Below are positions 21,801 through 34,491 of a stretch of 64,000 nucleotides of DNA, one piece after another. The notes beneath the pieces were generated by a model that was not told the origin of the DNA, ran no database searches, and saw nothing but the letters and a program-made list of their open reading frames with translations. The first letter of the stretch is position 1; each line of letters opens with the position of its first letter. The position numbers and the translations under genes are program-made. Origin of the DNA: Acanthornis magna (taxonomy: Eukaryota > Chordata > Aves > Passeriformes > Acanthizidae); NCBI GenBank assembly GCA_036785705.1, contig JAWUZG010000004.1:8156501-8220500 (forward strand), given 5' to 3'.

Positions 21801-22965
21801 TTTCTTTAAGTCAAATATAATGAAAAGAAATCCACTATAAAGCCTGTAATGTTGTTCAAAAGATAAAACATGTAAAAAACATTTGGGTCAAACACAATTT
21901 TTAGGAGTAATTACTATAATCGCAGAACTGTTATGACTTTTCAGTTGACTTATAATTCTCCCTAAAATAGCAAGTACTGTGGCCACTAAATTTCATCTAT
22001 TATGTCAGAAATGGCCCCTATAGAACAATAAATGGATAAATAGAAAAATATTCAGAAAATATAGAAAACATCCGAATGGAACATTTGAAACCTGAAAGAG
22101 AAGTATTTCTAAGCTACACGATTTCTGGTCATTCAGGAAAGACTTTGTGTTTTAGATCTCAAAATCATTGCTAAAAATTGCATTCAGGTTGGAGCCATCA
22201 CAATTTATAATACAGAATGTCCTTTCCTGTTATCACAGTCAGTCTATTCTTAAAAAAAAAAAAGTGATCAACAGACAGTCTGTGGAAGTTATGATTGCTT
22301 TTGGATAAAATCAGATAAATAAATAAGGTGTAGAGTCAAGAGACCACCTGGTCCACCCTTTCATAGAAAAGGGTGCCTAGATAAGATTATCTGAAAGGGA
22401 GCCTAGATGAGATAATTGGAAGTTAAAATGAGAATAGCAGAGTTCTGCTCACTTTATTGATCATCTTTTTGAGATGAACCTTGTGAAATTCCTTTTGGAA
22501 ATCATAGATTTTATCAGATCGATCATGTTTATATCAGCAGGATTTCTTTACAGGTCCTGGTAAATTGGTCCTACAGCTATAAAGGCTCTATTCTTCTTTT
22601 CCAATGCAATGTCACACATAACTTTTATAGATATAATTTCACTCAAACTTAACACGTGAATGTATTTTTAAATTATAGTTGTCAGAAAAATACTAATAAC
22701 TGTAAGAACTATGATTAGAGATTCCCTGACAGCATCTCAGAGCACCTTTCTAGAATTTTGCCTGGTTATGTTAAAAAATTCAGCTGGCTAATTCCAACCA
22801 CATGAAGAACTTCTTTAATAACATCTAGAAGAAAATTGGAGGGAGCTGCTTTGGGTCTCAATTGTGTCTCTTGGCACTGCCTATGCACCTATTTTTGACA
22901 CCTGTCTCATCTTCACTGCAGCCTCTTCTTGTTTCTCCCTAAAACCTCTCAAGTGGATATACAAA
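18889..22965. other. Unique AT-rich non-coding DNA
   Basis: No gene was recognised. At 18930-18955 the sequence TTTTTGGCATAACAGGAGG follows the LTR by about 45 bp and faintly resembles a decayed retroviral primer-binding region, but no internal viral sequence was identified. It also contains a (T)16 run at about 19960-19975, a GGTTTTGG-T tract at 19418-19437, an (A)12 run at about 22252, and an imperfect 26-27-bp tandem duplication at 22367-22419. Confidence 0.6.
22367..22419. repeat. Imperfect 26-27-bp tandem duplication
   Basis: Two adjacent units, AAAAGGGTGCCTAGATAAGA-like (22367-22393) and AAAGGGAGCCTAGATGAGAT-like (22394-22419), sharing GCCTAGAT and differing by several substitutions. 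Confidence 0.65.
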
Positions 22966-23134
22966 ACAGACAGAATACAGGGCAGAAGGGACATTAGGAT
23001 GCCAACGCTTGTCCAACCTCCCAGGTCAAACTTCAAAGTCCAATCAGATTACTCAGGTCATATTAATCAGAGGTTTGAAAAATTCCTAGCCTCCTTGGGA
23101 AACATGTTCCAGATTTTTTTTTTTTTTTTTTTGG
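22966..23134 (-). mobile_element. Old CR1 LINE 3'-end fragment plus T run
   Basis: In plus-strand reading the block runs CAGAAGGGACATTAGGATG, CTTGTCCAACCTCCCAGGTC, AAACTTCAAAGTCCAATCAG, ATTACTCAGGTC and CCTTGGGAAACATGTTCCAG. This order matches the reverse complement of a CR1 3' UTR (gaagggacctctggaggtcat / gtccaacctcc / ttcaaagttagatcagattgctcagg / gggcaacctgttccag). It is diverged, with the terminal 8-bp repeats eroded. A poly-T expansion of about 20 bases (23113-23134) directly abuts the end of the match. Confidence 0.7.
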
Positions 23135-26100
23135 CTAAAACCCCTACAGCTTTCTGAGTTTTATGTTCCAGAGTCTGTTGTTGGATGTGTAGACAATACA
23201 TATGTATTATTTGTACAGGTCACACCTGCTTAACAGCACTGTAAATTCCACTGGTTTGGATTAGTGACCTACAAATAAGAGCCTAATGTCACAATATGCC
23301 TTAAAGTTATTGACAGCAACTATGTGAACCAACAGTTTTCTCAGAGGACAAGTACAGGATCTGTATTCATCTTCAGTGGCAGCTACTGGGGAGGTAAGGT
23401 AACCAAGGTGCCCTCAAGTGACAATTGGTACCTTGTGTGTGCACAGCTGAATCAAGTACATTAACTGTATTGTTGTTTTTCCTTTTACTATAGTCAGACT
23501 TTAGTCACAGAGCTCACTTAGAGAAACACAGATTTAGACACAGTCTGTAGACAGGTGTCTACATATGAGAGCTGAATCCCAACTTCAAAGACAGATGTCT
23601 GGAATCTGAAACCTAGTCCTATTTTAGGCATCTGATTTCCCAACTCTTTTCTATTTTGCCTGAAAATAATATTATTTTTACATAAAGGTGAGTACAAATT
23701 CTGCCAGTAATCTGGCATCTTGGAAAGCATTGACAGAAAACCTAGGGACTTCTTGTTTCCTCTTAAAAGTAAATTGAACTTCCTAAATATCACTTTCTGA
23801 TGTAAGTTCTCATTGCTTCAGTTAAAGCCAATTTCAAAATTACTTTTGAAACTAAGAATGAGACAGCTTGAAATAACCATAAACAAAACAATCGTCCACC
23901 TTCTAGGGGGACAGGATGAGCAGTTGTGCTCTGTTGAGTGGGGTGGCGCTGCAAGGTGCAATAGTCAGGGTGACAAGGCAGGGACCACTCTTTGGCTGTA
24001 TGAACGTGAGCCCACGGAGTGCTTTCTCAGCAGTGCCTCTGTCAGGAAGGTGCTGGGAGTGGCAACAGTGCATTCATTGTCAGGGGCCCTCATCTCCCAC
24101 AGGTAGGGTGAGCATAGCGAGAACCCCCCACTCCTGGGATACTGGTAACCTTCATGATCTGTATCTGTATCTATCTGCATGAGTGTGTGTGGATGTGTGA
24201 CAGAGAGACAGAGGGAAGGTCGTTGGCTACAGAAGGGTGTTTAGAAATATGTGTTTATTGACTTTTTTAAATGTCTAGTGCTGTGGTTTATCTTCTGAAT
24301 TGTTGTTATCGATTTTGACTGTGTATTCATGAATTGCTTGTTAATTACTTGTCACCAATAAATCAATAAGTCACTTAGATCATGATTTTGTTTAAATTAC
24401 ATGAACTTAGAAATTTTTACTTGTGATAGATAACCTAAGGTTCTCAGATTTTTATTGTGGATAGATGGAAAACCTATTTAATTTTTTGCCTTTAAAAATG
24501 GACTCTGATTTCATAGAATGCAAACATAAATATTGTCTGCCATGTCAGACCCCAATACTGTAAGTGCAACTCTTGAGAACATTAGTTACATAGATCTATG
24601 TTTCAGTATAGTTAAAAAAGAATGTTATTCATTACAGACCCTATTTAATAGCTTGCCCAATACCATGGTACTCAGCCTCCAACAAATCCAGAAGTGTCAT
24701 ATATTATAGCTCTATTTGCACCTCTTGGAAAACACAGTGGCATTTTAAATAATGTTATACATCTCCATTTGGACAACTCACCAAACTCTCCATCAACACT
24801 TAAAGTAGGACCGTTTACACACAATGAGAAAGATTCCTGCAGAATGAGAGCTCTCAGCTGGATACAGATTCATGTAAAGGATTACTGAGAAATTTATTCA
24901 AAATGTTTTGTGGAAATACCAGGAACAAAATCAGCACATCCAGTGTGTGGAAAAAACTTGTTGCTGATCTTGAGAAAAAAAGAGCAATGAAACTGGAAGA
25001 TTGTGACAAACACTGAATGAATTGTAGGTGTATTTAATGTTTTTCTTCCTGCAGTGATGTATTTCATATGCTAAATTTCAAAAAGAAAACATTTCTTTTT
25101 AATTTGTGATAAAATTTGATAGGTTTAATAAATCACAGAAATACATAATATCCCCATGCAAAAGTAAGATCCTAATTACTCAGTAGGAGAAAATCCACAA
25201 GATATTATCACACTAGCAAGTTTTGCAAAACCCATTCAATCACAAGCTCTTTTATCAGGCATAGGTTTTTATTAAGCTCAAACCTAAATCTATCAGAGGT
25301 AGTTGGCTTGTCAAATTGGGAAATCCACATGTAAGTATTTAGTCAGCATTTGAGGTACAATTCATTAAGTTTCATTTAGTATAAGAGACCTAAAAAAATA
25401 TTTGGGATAGAAGAAAATGGTTTAAATTACATGGCACTATTTTTGGTTGTATTAGAGGTATTTGAATATTCATTCGTCAGACTCCGTACTCACATCACAT
25501 ACTTTCATACGTGCAAAGGTTTTTCTCCAGTCTGAAATGCTCAAAATACACTTCATACCATGTTGTATTTGACAACAGGATATATTCTGTATTGCTTAAG
25601 ATACAAGATGCAGAGAAGCTCAACAGAGGGGAAGAAGAGGCAAAGGTAGTTTTTTTTTCCAGGTTCTGCTTGCTCTTTCTTTTATTTTCTTTTTTTTAAA
25701 ATTCTGTTTCTTGTTGGGGACTGATAACACATTAAAACAACAGTGAAGTTTAATAAGAACAGTAGTAAAACTCAACATTGAATTTAGGTGTTTATATGAT
25801 CAATTGTGAAATATTGATTTATGTAGGCTATCATAACCCTGTACTGCTAAAAGTATTTTAAAAAGCACTATGTTCAGGACACGGCTTCAAAACATTGGCA
25901 TCTTTAAAATAAAGCAGAATGTAAATTTTTCATAGATCCTAAAGAGACTTTTTAAATAAGGTGATTTTCACCTTTGATGAACTTCTGCTCAAATTATTTT
26001 GGCTCTGGCAAGTGCGTGATAGAATGATTTTGATCAAAATTTTCCAGTAATTAAAAACATTATAAGGTTTGTCCACTCTAAGTCAATAAATGTGTCATCA

Positions 26101-29100
26101 AAGCTGATAGAGGTTTTCTGTGTCCTTCCATTTGTATATTACAGGAAAATAAAAATAGTCTCTATTTCCTTTTATTTATTTATTTGTACAGCATAAAAAG
26201 AAGCTTCCGTAATGCTTAAAATATTGAACATAACATTAACAGAATAAAATTGTACTGATTTCTATTGTCAAAATAAAATTTAATAAAAGTAAAAGAAAAT
26301 GAAATAAGCATTAATTTTGTTAATTTCAGTTTTATGTGCTCAGTCAAACTTTTATATATTACTAAATAAAATTAGTTTGAGGAAGTAATTTGGTTTAAAA
26401 TTTATTTTAACATTTTTGCCATTGGCACTGTAAGATGGATATTAGAGGCAATATTTTTATTAGGCAAGATGATAAAAAGTAGTATAAGTACGAAGAAAAG
26501 CTTGAAAACTACAGAGATATTCAGATATAGGGACTAATTTAAAACATGGAAAATAATTAGTTTAAGAAAATTCAAATATTTATAAGTAAGCTTTAAAAAA
26601 AATTAAAATTTTTACAAGTATTCTGCAGTTCCAGAACTTAACACTGGGGATCAATTACTCCTGATCCACAAGTGGTATAACCTTAATAATGCATTTTCAT
26701 TAGAATAAAATCACCAGCTCTTCTCATCAGATACTTTCAAATCCAGGTATTTCAAAAGACACAATTATCAGCAAATGGCCACAGGTGAATTCCTCAAGAT
26801 TATTTGAGATTCTGTTTTTCTTTCTTTCCCTGTTTCTATGTCAGCTTCACTGAGTCAGAAATTCTGCAGCCTGCAAATTTTATGTCCATTCGCTACAGAC
26901 ATTCTGCTTCATTACTCCTTCCATTCTTTTTACCTTCCTCCAAATTGCCCACTTTATTTTCTCTGTGTCTCATGTCTCCCTTTATATCTCCATTCCTTCA
27001 GAAATATATACTTCATATGTTAGGTACATGCAGCAGAGGGAAGTTATATAATTTTTTCTGGAAGGGATTTAGATACTGTGCTGTTGAAGAACAGAATAAA
27101 AAAACATTATATGGTATGGTTACTTATAATTAAACTACAGATATTTTATTTTATTGTCTTTTTTACTTAATACTTAATAATTAATTACTGTAATCAATAT
27201 TTCCAGTTGACCAAATGAAATCCTTTCTTAATAAGCCATCTCTTTTAAATATCCCACTTCAGAACATTTGATTTTTTAAGAATTTGATTTTTACCTACTG
27301 AAATACCTTCTTCACTGAGGTTGCATTGAGAGGTTTTTCACTAAATAGGACTGCCAATTACAAATTTTATAATTTGGATCATTTTAACTGCCTCCACGTT
27401 TTCATTGCAAAAGAGTGAGGTGAAGTTAGGAATCAAAATGAGGAATATGAACTGTGACTGCTAGAGTGCAACTTATATTTTCAAATATTCCTGTCAGGCT
27501 TTCCTGTAACAAAAATATGTGCACATAGTTTTATAAAGAACTTACAGTGTTCCTTCTTAAATGTGTATTCATAAGAAATGTAGTGTCTTCTTAAAACACT
27601 GTATGTCATCTCCTTCCTCTCTATTTGACTTCATTTTATTGCTGTCAAAAGTGGAAAACCAGTGGGAATTAGTAAGGGATGATAACAACTAATAGCAAAA
27701 CAAAGTTACTCATTGATCAGAAAATTCAACAGAAATTATTTTTAAGACAAAAATAAAAAAAATATAATATCCTAAGAGGGAAAAAGCTTGGAGGAGAAAT
27801 GGAGGAAGATATATTTATAGAAAATTGGATTGCATATTTCCCATTCTGCTGCTGTCAGTTTCTGGGTTTGACCAAAAAAAACCTAAACAAACCAACAACC
27901 AACAAACAAAACAAACAAACCAGAAAGGTAAATCTGAGCCACATTGATGAACAGAAAAAAATATGAAGACTGACTGAACATCCTGATGTGGCAAAGAACC
28001 ATGCACAGAGACAATAAAAGGTGGTAGGTAGACCGGGCAAATCATCTGAACAGATTGCTGTCTCTGTCACTTGAATGACGAGCAACCCCCTTCCATTTTA
28101 ACCCAGTGCCCCTTGAATTCAGGAATAGGGCACTTATATTAAGCTGCAATGCTGACTTTATCCCTACAATAGCTTCCTGTATGTGTTTTCATTTTGCAGT
28201 CTAATAAATAAAACCAACAAAGAAACATTCTCTGGTGCTGAGATCAAGTGGCAAGGGGCTTTTCATTTAATGCATTTCAAACTATGTGCCTCTCAGTATG
28301 CTTTATTCTTCTGTACCACCCTTTGGTAATGATCCCTGAAATTCTGTATCCCCAAACCATGGTGAGTAGCTTTGGAAAATGCTGCTTGAACTGTAGAAAA
28401 ACATATCTTAGGCTATACATGTGTACATGGCCCCCAGAGAAGCACTGGCCATAGTTTCCTTAATGGTATTGACATAGCCTTAAGGGCCTTCTGCTCATGG
28501 TTTTCACATTCTATATGTTTTCCCCTGTGCAGTATAACAGCTGAAAAAGGTGAGAACAAGGACTTAAAAATGCTTAACTGGGGGGTTGAGTGATCTGAAT
28601 TCAGTGCAAGAAAAAAGGAGAAAGAGCAAACGCAGTTGTTTCAAGTGAATTTTCTGACTCCTCACTACAGGGAGACCAGGCTGAACTCAAACATAAAACA
28701 GGCATGAGGTTGCTCCAAGTTTTATCAACATCCTTTATAGTAATTTTTTTTCAGCCAGGAATTTATGAAGTACAGGAGCAAGCAGAAAGGACTGTATGTC
28801 CTGGCACAGTTCCAATACTAAGGGCTGGAAGAAGAGACAGAAGAAATAAATAAGACTGAATTTTGCATCTCTTCAGTTTTTGTTCTTCTTTAACTGGCGT
28901 CGGCTAATCAGTTTTAAGTAGTGCACATTGGAGGAAAACACCAATTTCTCATCTAATAAGAGCTTCATAATCCTTCTTCAGGGATATTACAAATTGTTAA
29001 GGAAGTTTAGCCTGACAATAACAGTGTTATCAAGTTTTAATTGCAGATTTCAGCATCATGTACTCATCCATGGTAAAATAAAATCTGTATGCTGATATAT

Positions 29101-30180
29101 AATTAAATGCATTTAAATCCTTTCCTGTCATAGGAAAATACATTACAACCTGTGTCGTTGTCTAGTTTCAGTGAGGTGTTCCTTTAAAAATGTAAATTTT
29201 GGAGAAGCTCGTCTATTAATAAACCAGAGCATTGACATTACTGGGGAAACAAGTGACTCTGGTGTAATCTAAATGAGCCTACCATTTCAGTTACTCAATC
29301 TGCTTTTATCAGCAGACAAAATAAATAAATACAAACTGATTTCTGTTACCATGTGCAACTATATATTGGGCTGGACTAAGCATTATTTTGCATGTTGCTG
29401 TCTATATTTCTATTAAAAGCATGAAGTATTCTGAGACATAATATGCCTTATGGCTCTTGTAGCTGCAGAGCAGCTGGGCTAAATTATCAAAGGAGGATGC
29501 ACAATTAAGCAGGATCTTACTAGTACAATCGAGGTCTGTAATTAAGCCTCTGTCTCCATAGACACATCTGGTCCTTGCCTCTTCACTGTGCTCTGGAATC
29601 TGAGATTTACTGCCGTTTGGCAGTAACGTGTGTGTTGGGAAGAGTGGGGGGTGGGTCTGTGCCTACACTGGGTACTATACACCTCAGAAGGATCTGCAAG
29701 ATCAAGATCTTAATGCTAATGAACTGAATTTCAGAGGAGGACATCATTTACCTTCTTCCAAAGGTTTAAATGTCCCTTAGTCCCATATTTACCTATATCT
29801 ATTTGCCTGTTTTTGAAAAAACACAGATATCTGAAGACAGTGACATCGATTACTACATCACACTTAACAGCACAGAGTTGTCTGTAGAATTCCGTTTGGC
29901 CTTTTTTTAAAAATTCTATGCATTATATAAATAATGTGGTAATGCCTACAGTCTAAAAAGATTTTCCATTTCTATTTTATATTTTATTATTAGTTAGAAT
30001 GCATAGAAAATGTGTCATTCAGTATTGCACACATAAAATTTTAAAATGTATGTTATAGAACATATATTAGGGATCAAAGTCACATGACTAAATTCAAAGT
30101 AAATAGATTTTGAATAGTTTCTATACTATTCTCATGCCTGTATCAATACAATAAGAGATTATGTCCCTCATATCTACTAT
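23135..30180. other. Unique non-coding tract with a GC-rich island
   Basis: About 7 kb without a recognised gene. Near 23890-24150 the composition rises (35 of 60 bases are G or C in 23941-24000) and overlapping frames of 71-97 codons appear on both strands, none with a recognisable motif. The rest is AT-rich, including an AAAC-rich stretch at 27879-27925, a 14-bp palindrome TTAAATGCATTTAA (29103-29116) and a high-complexity segment 29270-29640. The 109-codon frame at 26804-27133 is Phe/Leu/Ser-rich and probably chance. Confidence 0.6.
27879..27925. repeat. AAAC-rich simple repeat
   Basis: An imperfect (AAAC)n/(CAAC)n run: AACAAACCAACAACC and AACAAACAAAACAAAC-type units. Low-complexity sequence; the frames of 76 codons read antisense through it are artefacts. 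Confidence 0.75.
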
Positions 30181-31209
30181 CACAGAATCATAGAATGCTT
30201 TGGGATGGAAAGAACTTTTAAAGAATTTCTAGTTCTTGGGCAGGGACACTTGACATTTGTTCTGGTTGCTCAAAGCCCCCTCTAACCTGGCCTCGAACAT
30301 TTCCAATGATGGGGAATCTACAGCCTCTCTGGACAACCCATTCCAGTCTGTCACCACCCTTATTCTAAAAAACCTCTTCTTTACATACAATCTAAATCTA
30401 TATTCTCCCAGTTTAAAATCATTGTTCCTTGTCCTATCACTACAGACCTTTGGTAAAAAGTCTTTTTCATTTCTTCCTATAGGCTGCTTTTATATACTGA
30501 AAGGCTACAATAAGGTTTCCCCAGAATCTTATCTTGTCCAGCCTAAATAACACCAACTCTCTCAACCTTTCTTAACAGGACAGGTGTTCCATTTCTCTGA
30601 TTATTTTCCTAGCTGTCCTCTGGGTTCACTAGAAGAGGTCCATGTCTTTCGTTTACTGAGGACCCCAGAGCTGGATGCAATTCTCCAGGTATGGTCTCAT
30701 GACAGCAGATCAGAATGGGAAAATCACATTCCCTGACCTGCTGGCCACACTTCTTTTCATGCAGTTGGCTTTTTGGTCTGCAAGTGCACAATGGCAGTAT
30801 ATGTCCAATTTTTCATCCACCACTTTCTCCAACTCCTTCTTTGCCTGTCTTATTTTAATACCTTCATCCCCCAGTCTGTACTGTCACTTGGGATTGCCCT
30901 GGTCCTGATGCAAGGAGCTTTCACTTTGCCTTGTTGAACTTTTGTTTGTTTACATGATCTTACTCCTGCAGCCTGTCCAGGCTCTGGATGGCCTTCCATC
31001 CCTCAGATATGTCAACCGCATTACTCAGCTTGGTGTAACCTGCAACTCTGCTGAGGGTCAATAAATATCAATATGTCATCAATAAATGTAATAAATAGTA
31101 ATGGTCCCAGGGCAGACTCTTGAGGGAAACCTCTTATTACTGGTTTCCACTTGTACATTGAACTGTTGACTGTAACTCTTTAAACACATCCATCCATCCA
31201 TCCATCCAT

Positions 31210-31245
<36 letters not shown>

Positions 31246-31485
31246 CCATCCATCCATCCATCCATCCCATTCATCCCATGCATCCATCCATGCATCCATC
31301 CATCCATCCAATTCTTTGTCTGAGAGTTTACCCATTGAATCATACCTCTCCAATACAGAAGCAAGAATGTTGTCTGGGACCTTGCCAAAAGTCTGGGTAG
31401 ATGACATCTGGAGCTGTTCCTCTGTCTGCTGGTGCAATCACTCCATCATAGAAGGCTACTGGTTATGGAGGCAAGCACATTTGAT
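30181..31485 (-). mobile_element. CR1 LINE, about 1.3 kb, RT core to 3' end
   Basis: Plus-strand order is that of an inverted CR1. It opens with the 3' tail CAGAATCATAGAATGCTTTG and the 3' UTR (GTTGCTCAAAGCCCCCTCTA; ATTCCAGTCTGTCACCACCC), then the ORF2 C-terminal region (GTCCTATCACTACAGACC; CAGAGCTGGATGCAATTCTC; CTGCTGGCCACACTTCTTTT; CTTGGGATTGCC; GTTGAACTTTTG) and the RT core (CTCAGCTTGGTGTAACCTGC, the antisense of the F-A-D-D region; CAGGGCAGACTCTTGAGG). It ends at CATCATAGAAGGCTACTGG. Frameshifts and stops throughout show it is inactive. It is the longest CR1 copy in the window, and a (CATC)n microsatellite interrupts it at 31187-31310. Confidence 0.92.
31187..31310. repeat. (CATC)n microsatellite inside CR1
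   Basis: A nearly perfect CATC/CCAT run from 31187 to about 31267 (one G at 31236), followed by an imperfect part to 31310 broken by CCCATTCATCCCATG and a TGCATCC unit. It sits between CR1 bases GTAACTCTTTAAACA and ATTCTTTGTCTGAG, exactly where CR1 normally has a short CCATCCA. On the minus strand it reads as a repeated W-M-D-G peptide in frames up to 85 codons, which is not a protein. Confidence 0.95.
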
Positions 31486-34400
31486 TAACAACTGAGTAGG
31501 AGTGAAATGAGAAGTGAAGGTACACAGAAAATCAATCAGCACATACATTGTCATTGCAAACATGCAAGCATACATATTTAATTAACGAGAAGCATGTGTT
31601 CAGTCTTTGAAGGATATATGGGTTTTACTGAGTTAGCTCCTGTAGAGTCACAGTGGCATGAGTATACATAAGTCTCTGTACAAGTGTCACAAATGTGAGA
31701 AAAGATAATTATATCTGCACTGCAGATATTTCCTGCTGACAATCATATTTATATAAAACCTATTGGAAAGAGTGGAAAAGTTCCCAGTGATTTCAGTCGT
31801 TCCTTATTAAGCACTATGTGAAGAGTTTGTAACATAGTAAGTAGCTTTTGCATTTAAATAAAAAAGGTTTTTCTAATTTTAGTGGATTAATAAATAAATC
31901 AAATCACTGTGCAACTAAAACTTGTAAAATTAAAAATATGAGATTGATTTTTTCTGTCTAGATCTCATATTCTGTTGTATTTATGCAATGAACATATATT
32001 AATATAAAAATATAGGCATTACTCTCTTCTTCAACTGGAACCAGAATCAAATTACTACTTCACAATTATTATATTCTAATGAAAAAGCCTGAACATCTTA
32101 AAAATACTTCATTTTATAAAAGGGGAGAAAAAATCTGAGCTGGGTTTTGACATTCAGCATAGTACAGTCTAATAGGCAAAAGTTTGCATATTGAGGCCAC
32201 AAAAACTCTGCTGGCTCTACACCCTTGTTGTAATGCAGACAATAGCTGACCTATGCATGTAAGGAAGTTGATATTAAAACTAAAATAATGAACTTACCCT
32301 GTGTGCTTTTTTCTCCACTCTATTTTGCAGAATTTATGACTAAAATCTTCAGGACATTTTTTGAGCCCTTTTATGAGAATAATTTGATTCAGAGTTTGTT
32401 ACGACTGAAAGGCATTCATAACTTGAAGGTTTAGTTATTTATTAATTTCTTTGGCCCATGAGAGATAGCAAGGATGTACTACAAAGACATTTCTTTTCAG
32501 AAAAAAAGATACTTAAAATGATGATGCCTGCTTGACACCATGCATTGGGAGTTTTGAAAACTGCATCTTTGAATTTGATCCTATTCTGTTGGCAAAAGTC
32601 TTGAACTGCATTTTGCTGCTTGACTCTTTCAGTAAATATGAACAGTGTGCTATACTGGTTACTGAGGAAATGTTGCAAATGCCCTACCCCATTTGGATTA
32701 TAAATGATGGCACCGTAGCCTTGTGCTGTTCAGAATAATAGGAAAGAAAGAAATGGAGAGCCAGAAATCAAAGGACTGTAGCAGGTAGGTAGCCAGCATT
32801 AAACTGTTGACAAGTGTTAGAACTATTTAAACCACCATTTCTAAGATTTTCTTTCCACATCCAGAATACACCTGTGGCATAGACAGTCTCTCTTTGAGTC
32901 TGGGAGAAGGGTAGCAGAAACCCACATGAAACATGTTTCACTCTGTAGCTTTGACTACCGTATTGAATTAAGAAACACCAAGTCCTATTTGATTCTAATT
33001 AATTAATTTTATAAATATTTGTTTTATGAACTTGAAATACGAAATTATTTCATATTAACTGTATGAGCCATCAGTTATGTGGGATGGGTTGTAAGAAATA
33101 ATTTTATTATTATTGTTTATTATGTATGTATAAGGTTTTTTCCCAGAACATTTCAGAATTTGACTTCTGATACTAGCTGTTTGTTTACCACAAGGGAAGT
33201 ATTAACAGCAAAAAAAGGCAGCTGGAATGAATTTATGCTTCTTGAGAAACCTTACCCTTTCATTGAATAACTGTTACCCTGAAGCAGGGTAAAAGATTTG
33301 AACTGGTTTTAGCTTTATGAAGACATAAAGCCTAAATCCAAAAATATTTGCCAAATGTTTTGGGAAACTGTAGTGCCGTATTTGCATCCACAGAAACTAC
33401 TATTCAATTAAATATATGATGATGTTAGTTCAATACACTTCCGTATCTTGGGAGGTTGGACCTACAATATCTACTTTTTTCTAACAAAAAGGAGAAAAAT
33501 AACCTCTTACTGTATTTGTTCTAGATTACGGTGAAAGAACAGCCTATATTCTGAATATAAATTGCATAGATAGTGATGTTTGGTCTAAAATGAGTTTTTA
33601 AACTTCATAAAAATAATGTAATTTCCCAGGGACACAAAAGTTCAACCAAGTAGCATAGACAAAAATATCGAAACAACATGGCAGCCAAATCAGATACACT
33701 TTTAGGATGAAAATTAGAAATTTATCTTTCTCCTTCATTATGTCTGTAATGAAGCAACAGTTAATACCATGTTTTATTTCATGAATAATTCAGAGCATTC
33801 TAAATATCCAGAAGGGATGTATCTGATTTCAATAAAAATTTTGAAAGAAACAAGGTTTGGGTCCAGTGTAGATACTAGATTTACCTAGCAGTACAGTTTG
33901 CCCTACAGATGTAATGAAATGTTTGACCCTCTGAAATACAAGAAAATTTATTTCAGTGCACTCTAAGAACTGTGAAAAGTGAGATATCTGTATAGACAAA
34001 CACATTTAACAAAATCAATTTTGATGCAGTTATATGTTATTTTCTTCAAGGGACATTTCTTTGACCTCAGGCTTAGATGTCAAAGCCTTATTGTGTCCCC
34101 TTGCTTAAACTCTCATCACCACGCAGGGTTTGTTCTTCTCTACTACCTAGGAGGGTGTGATATCCAGGCCTAGATGCTTTCTGGGGAAGAGCTGGCATAC
34201 AGAAAGAAATGTTATAGATGGTGCTGGCAATGTAGCATTAATAATGGCAAACCTTCTTCCTGTCCCTGTGTTTTTTATATGCACAGAAATAACCTCAGTG
34301 TCTCACGAATGTTTGTTAATATCACTTGTGTCAGCATTATCCCTTACTTAAATATACACCACAGTTTCAAGACTTTTGTTTTGAAAGTTAAGGGGCATGG

Positions 34401-34491
34401 CAAGTATGTTCACTATACGTGAAATTAAACCCCATTAGTTTATAGTCTCTACCTGGAAGAAAATAGATTGAATAAAATTAAAGTATGCACT
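31486..34491. other. Unique AT-rich non-coding DNA
   Basis: No gene, RNA or named transposon was recognised. Frames of 60-80 codons (for example 32442-32678 on the minus strand and 32532-32738 on the plus strand) overlap one another on opposite strands and show no family motif. Confidence 0.6.

Noticed and set aside
22320..22620. Possible degenerate CR1 around GACCACCTGGTCCACCC
   Set aside because: Only one short block resembles the CR1 3' UTR and the neighbouring blocks do not follow in order, so it was not called.
26804..27133. 109-codon plus-strand frame, Phe/Ser/Leu-rich
   Set aside because: T/C-rich composition explains the length, a second frame is open over the same DNA, and there is no family motif or flanking splice evidence.
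31187..31310. CRISPR-like or satellite array
   Set aside because: Four-base units with no spacers, in a vertebrate CR1 context: a microsatellite.
31079..31437. Three overlapping minus-strand frames with W-M-D-G repeats
   Set aside because: Direct translation of the (CATC)n microsatellite in different frames; the flanks are CR1.
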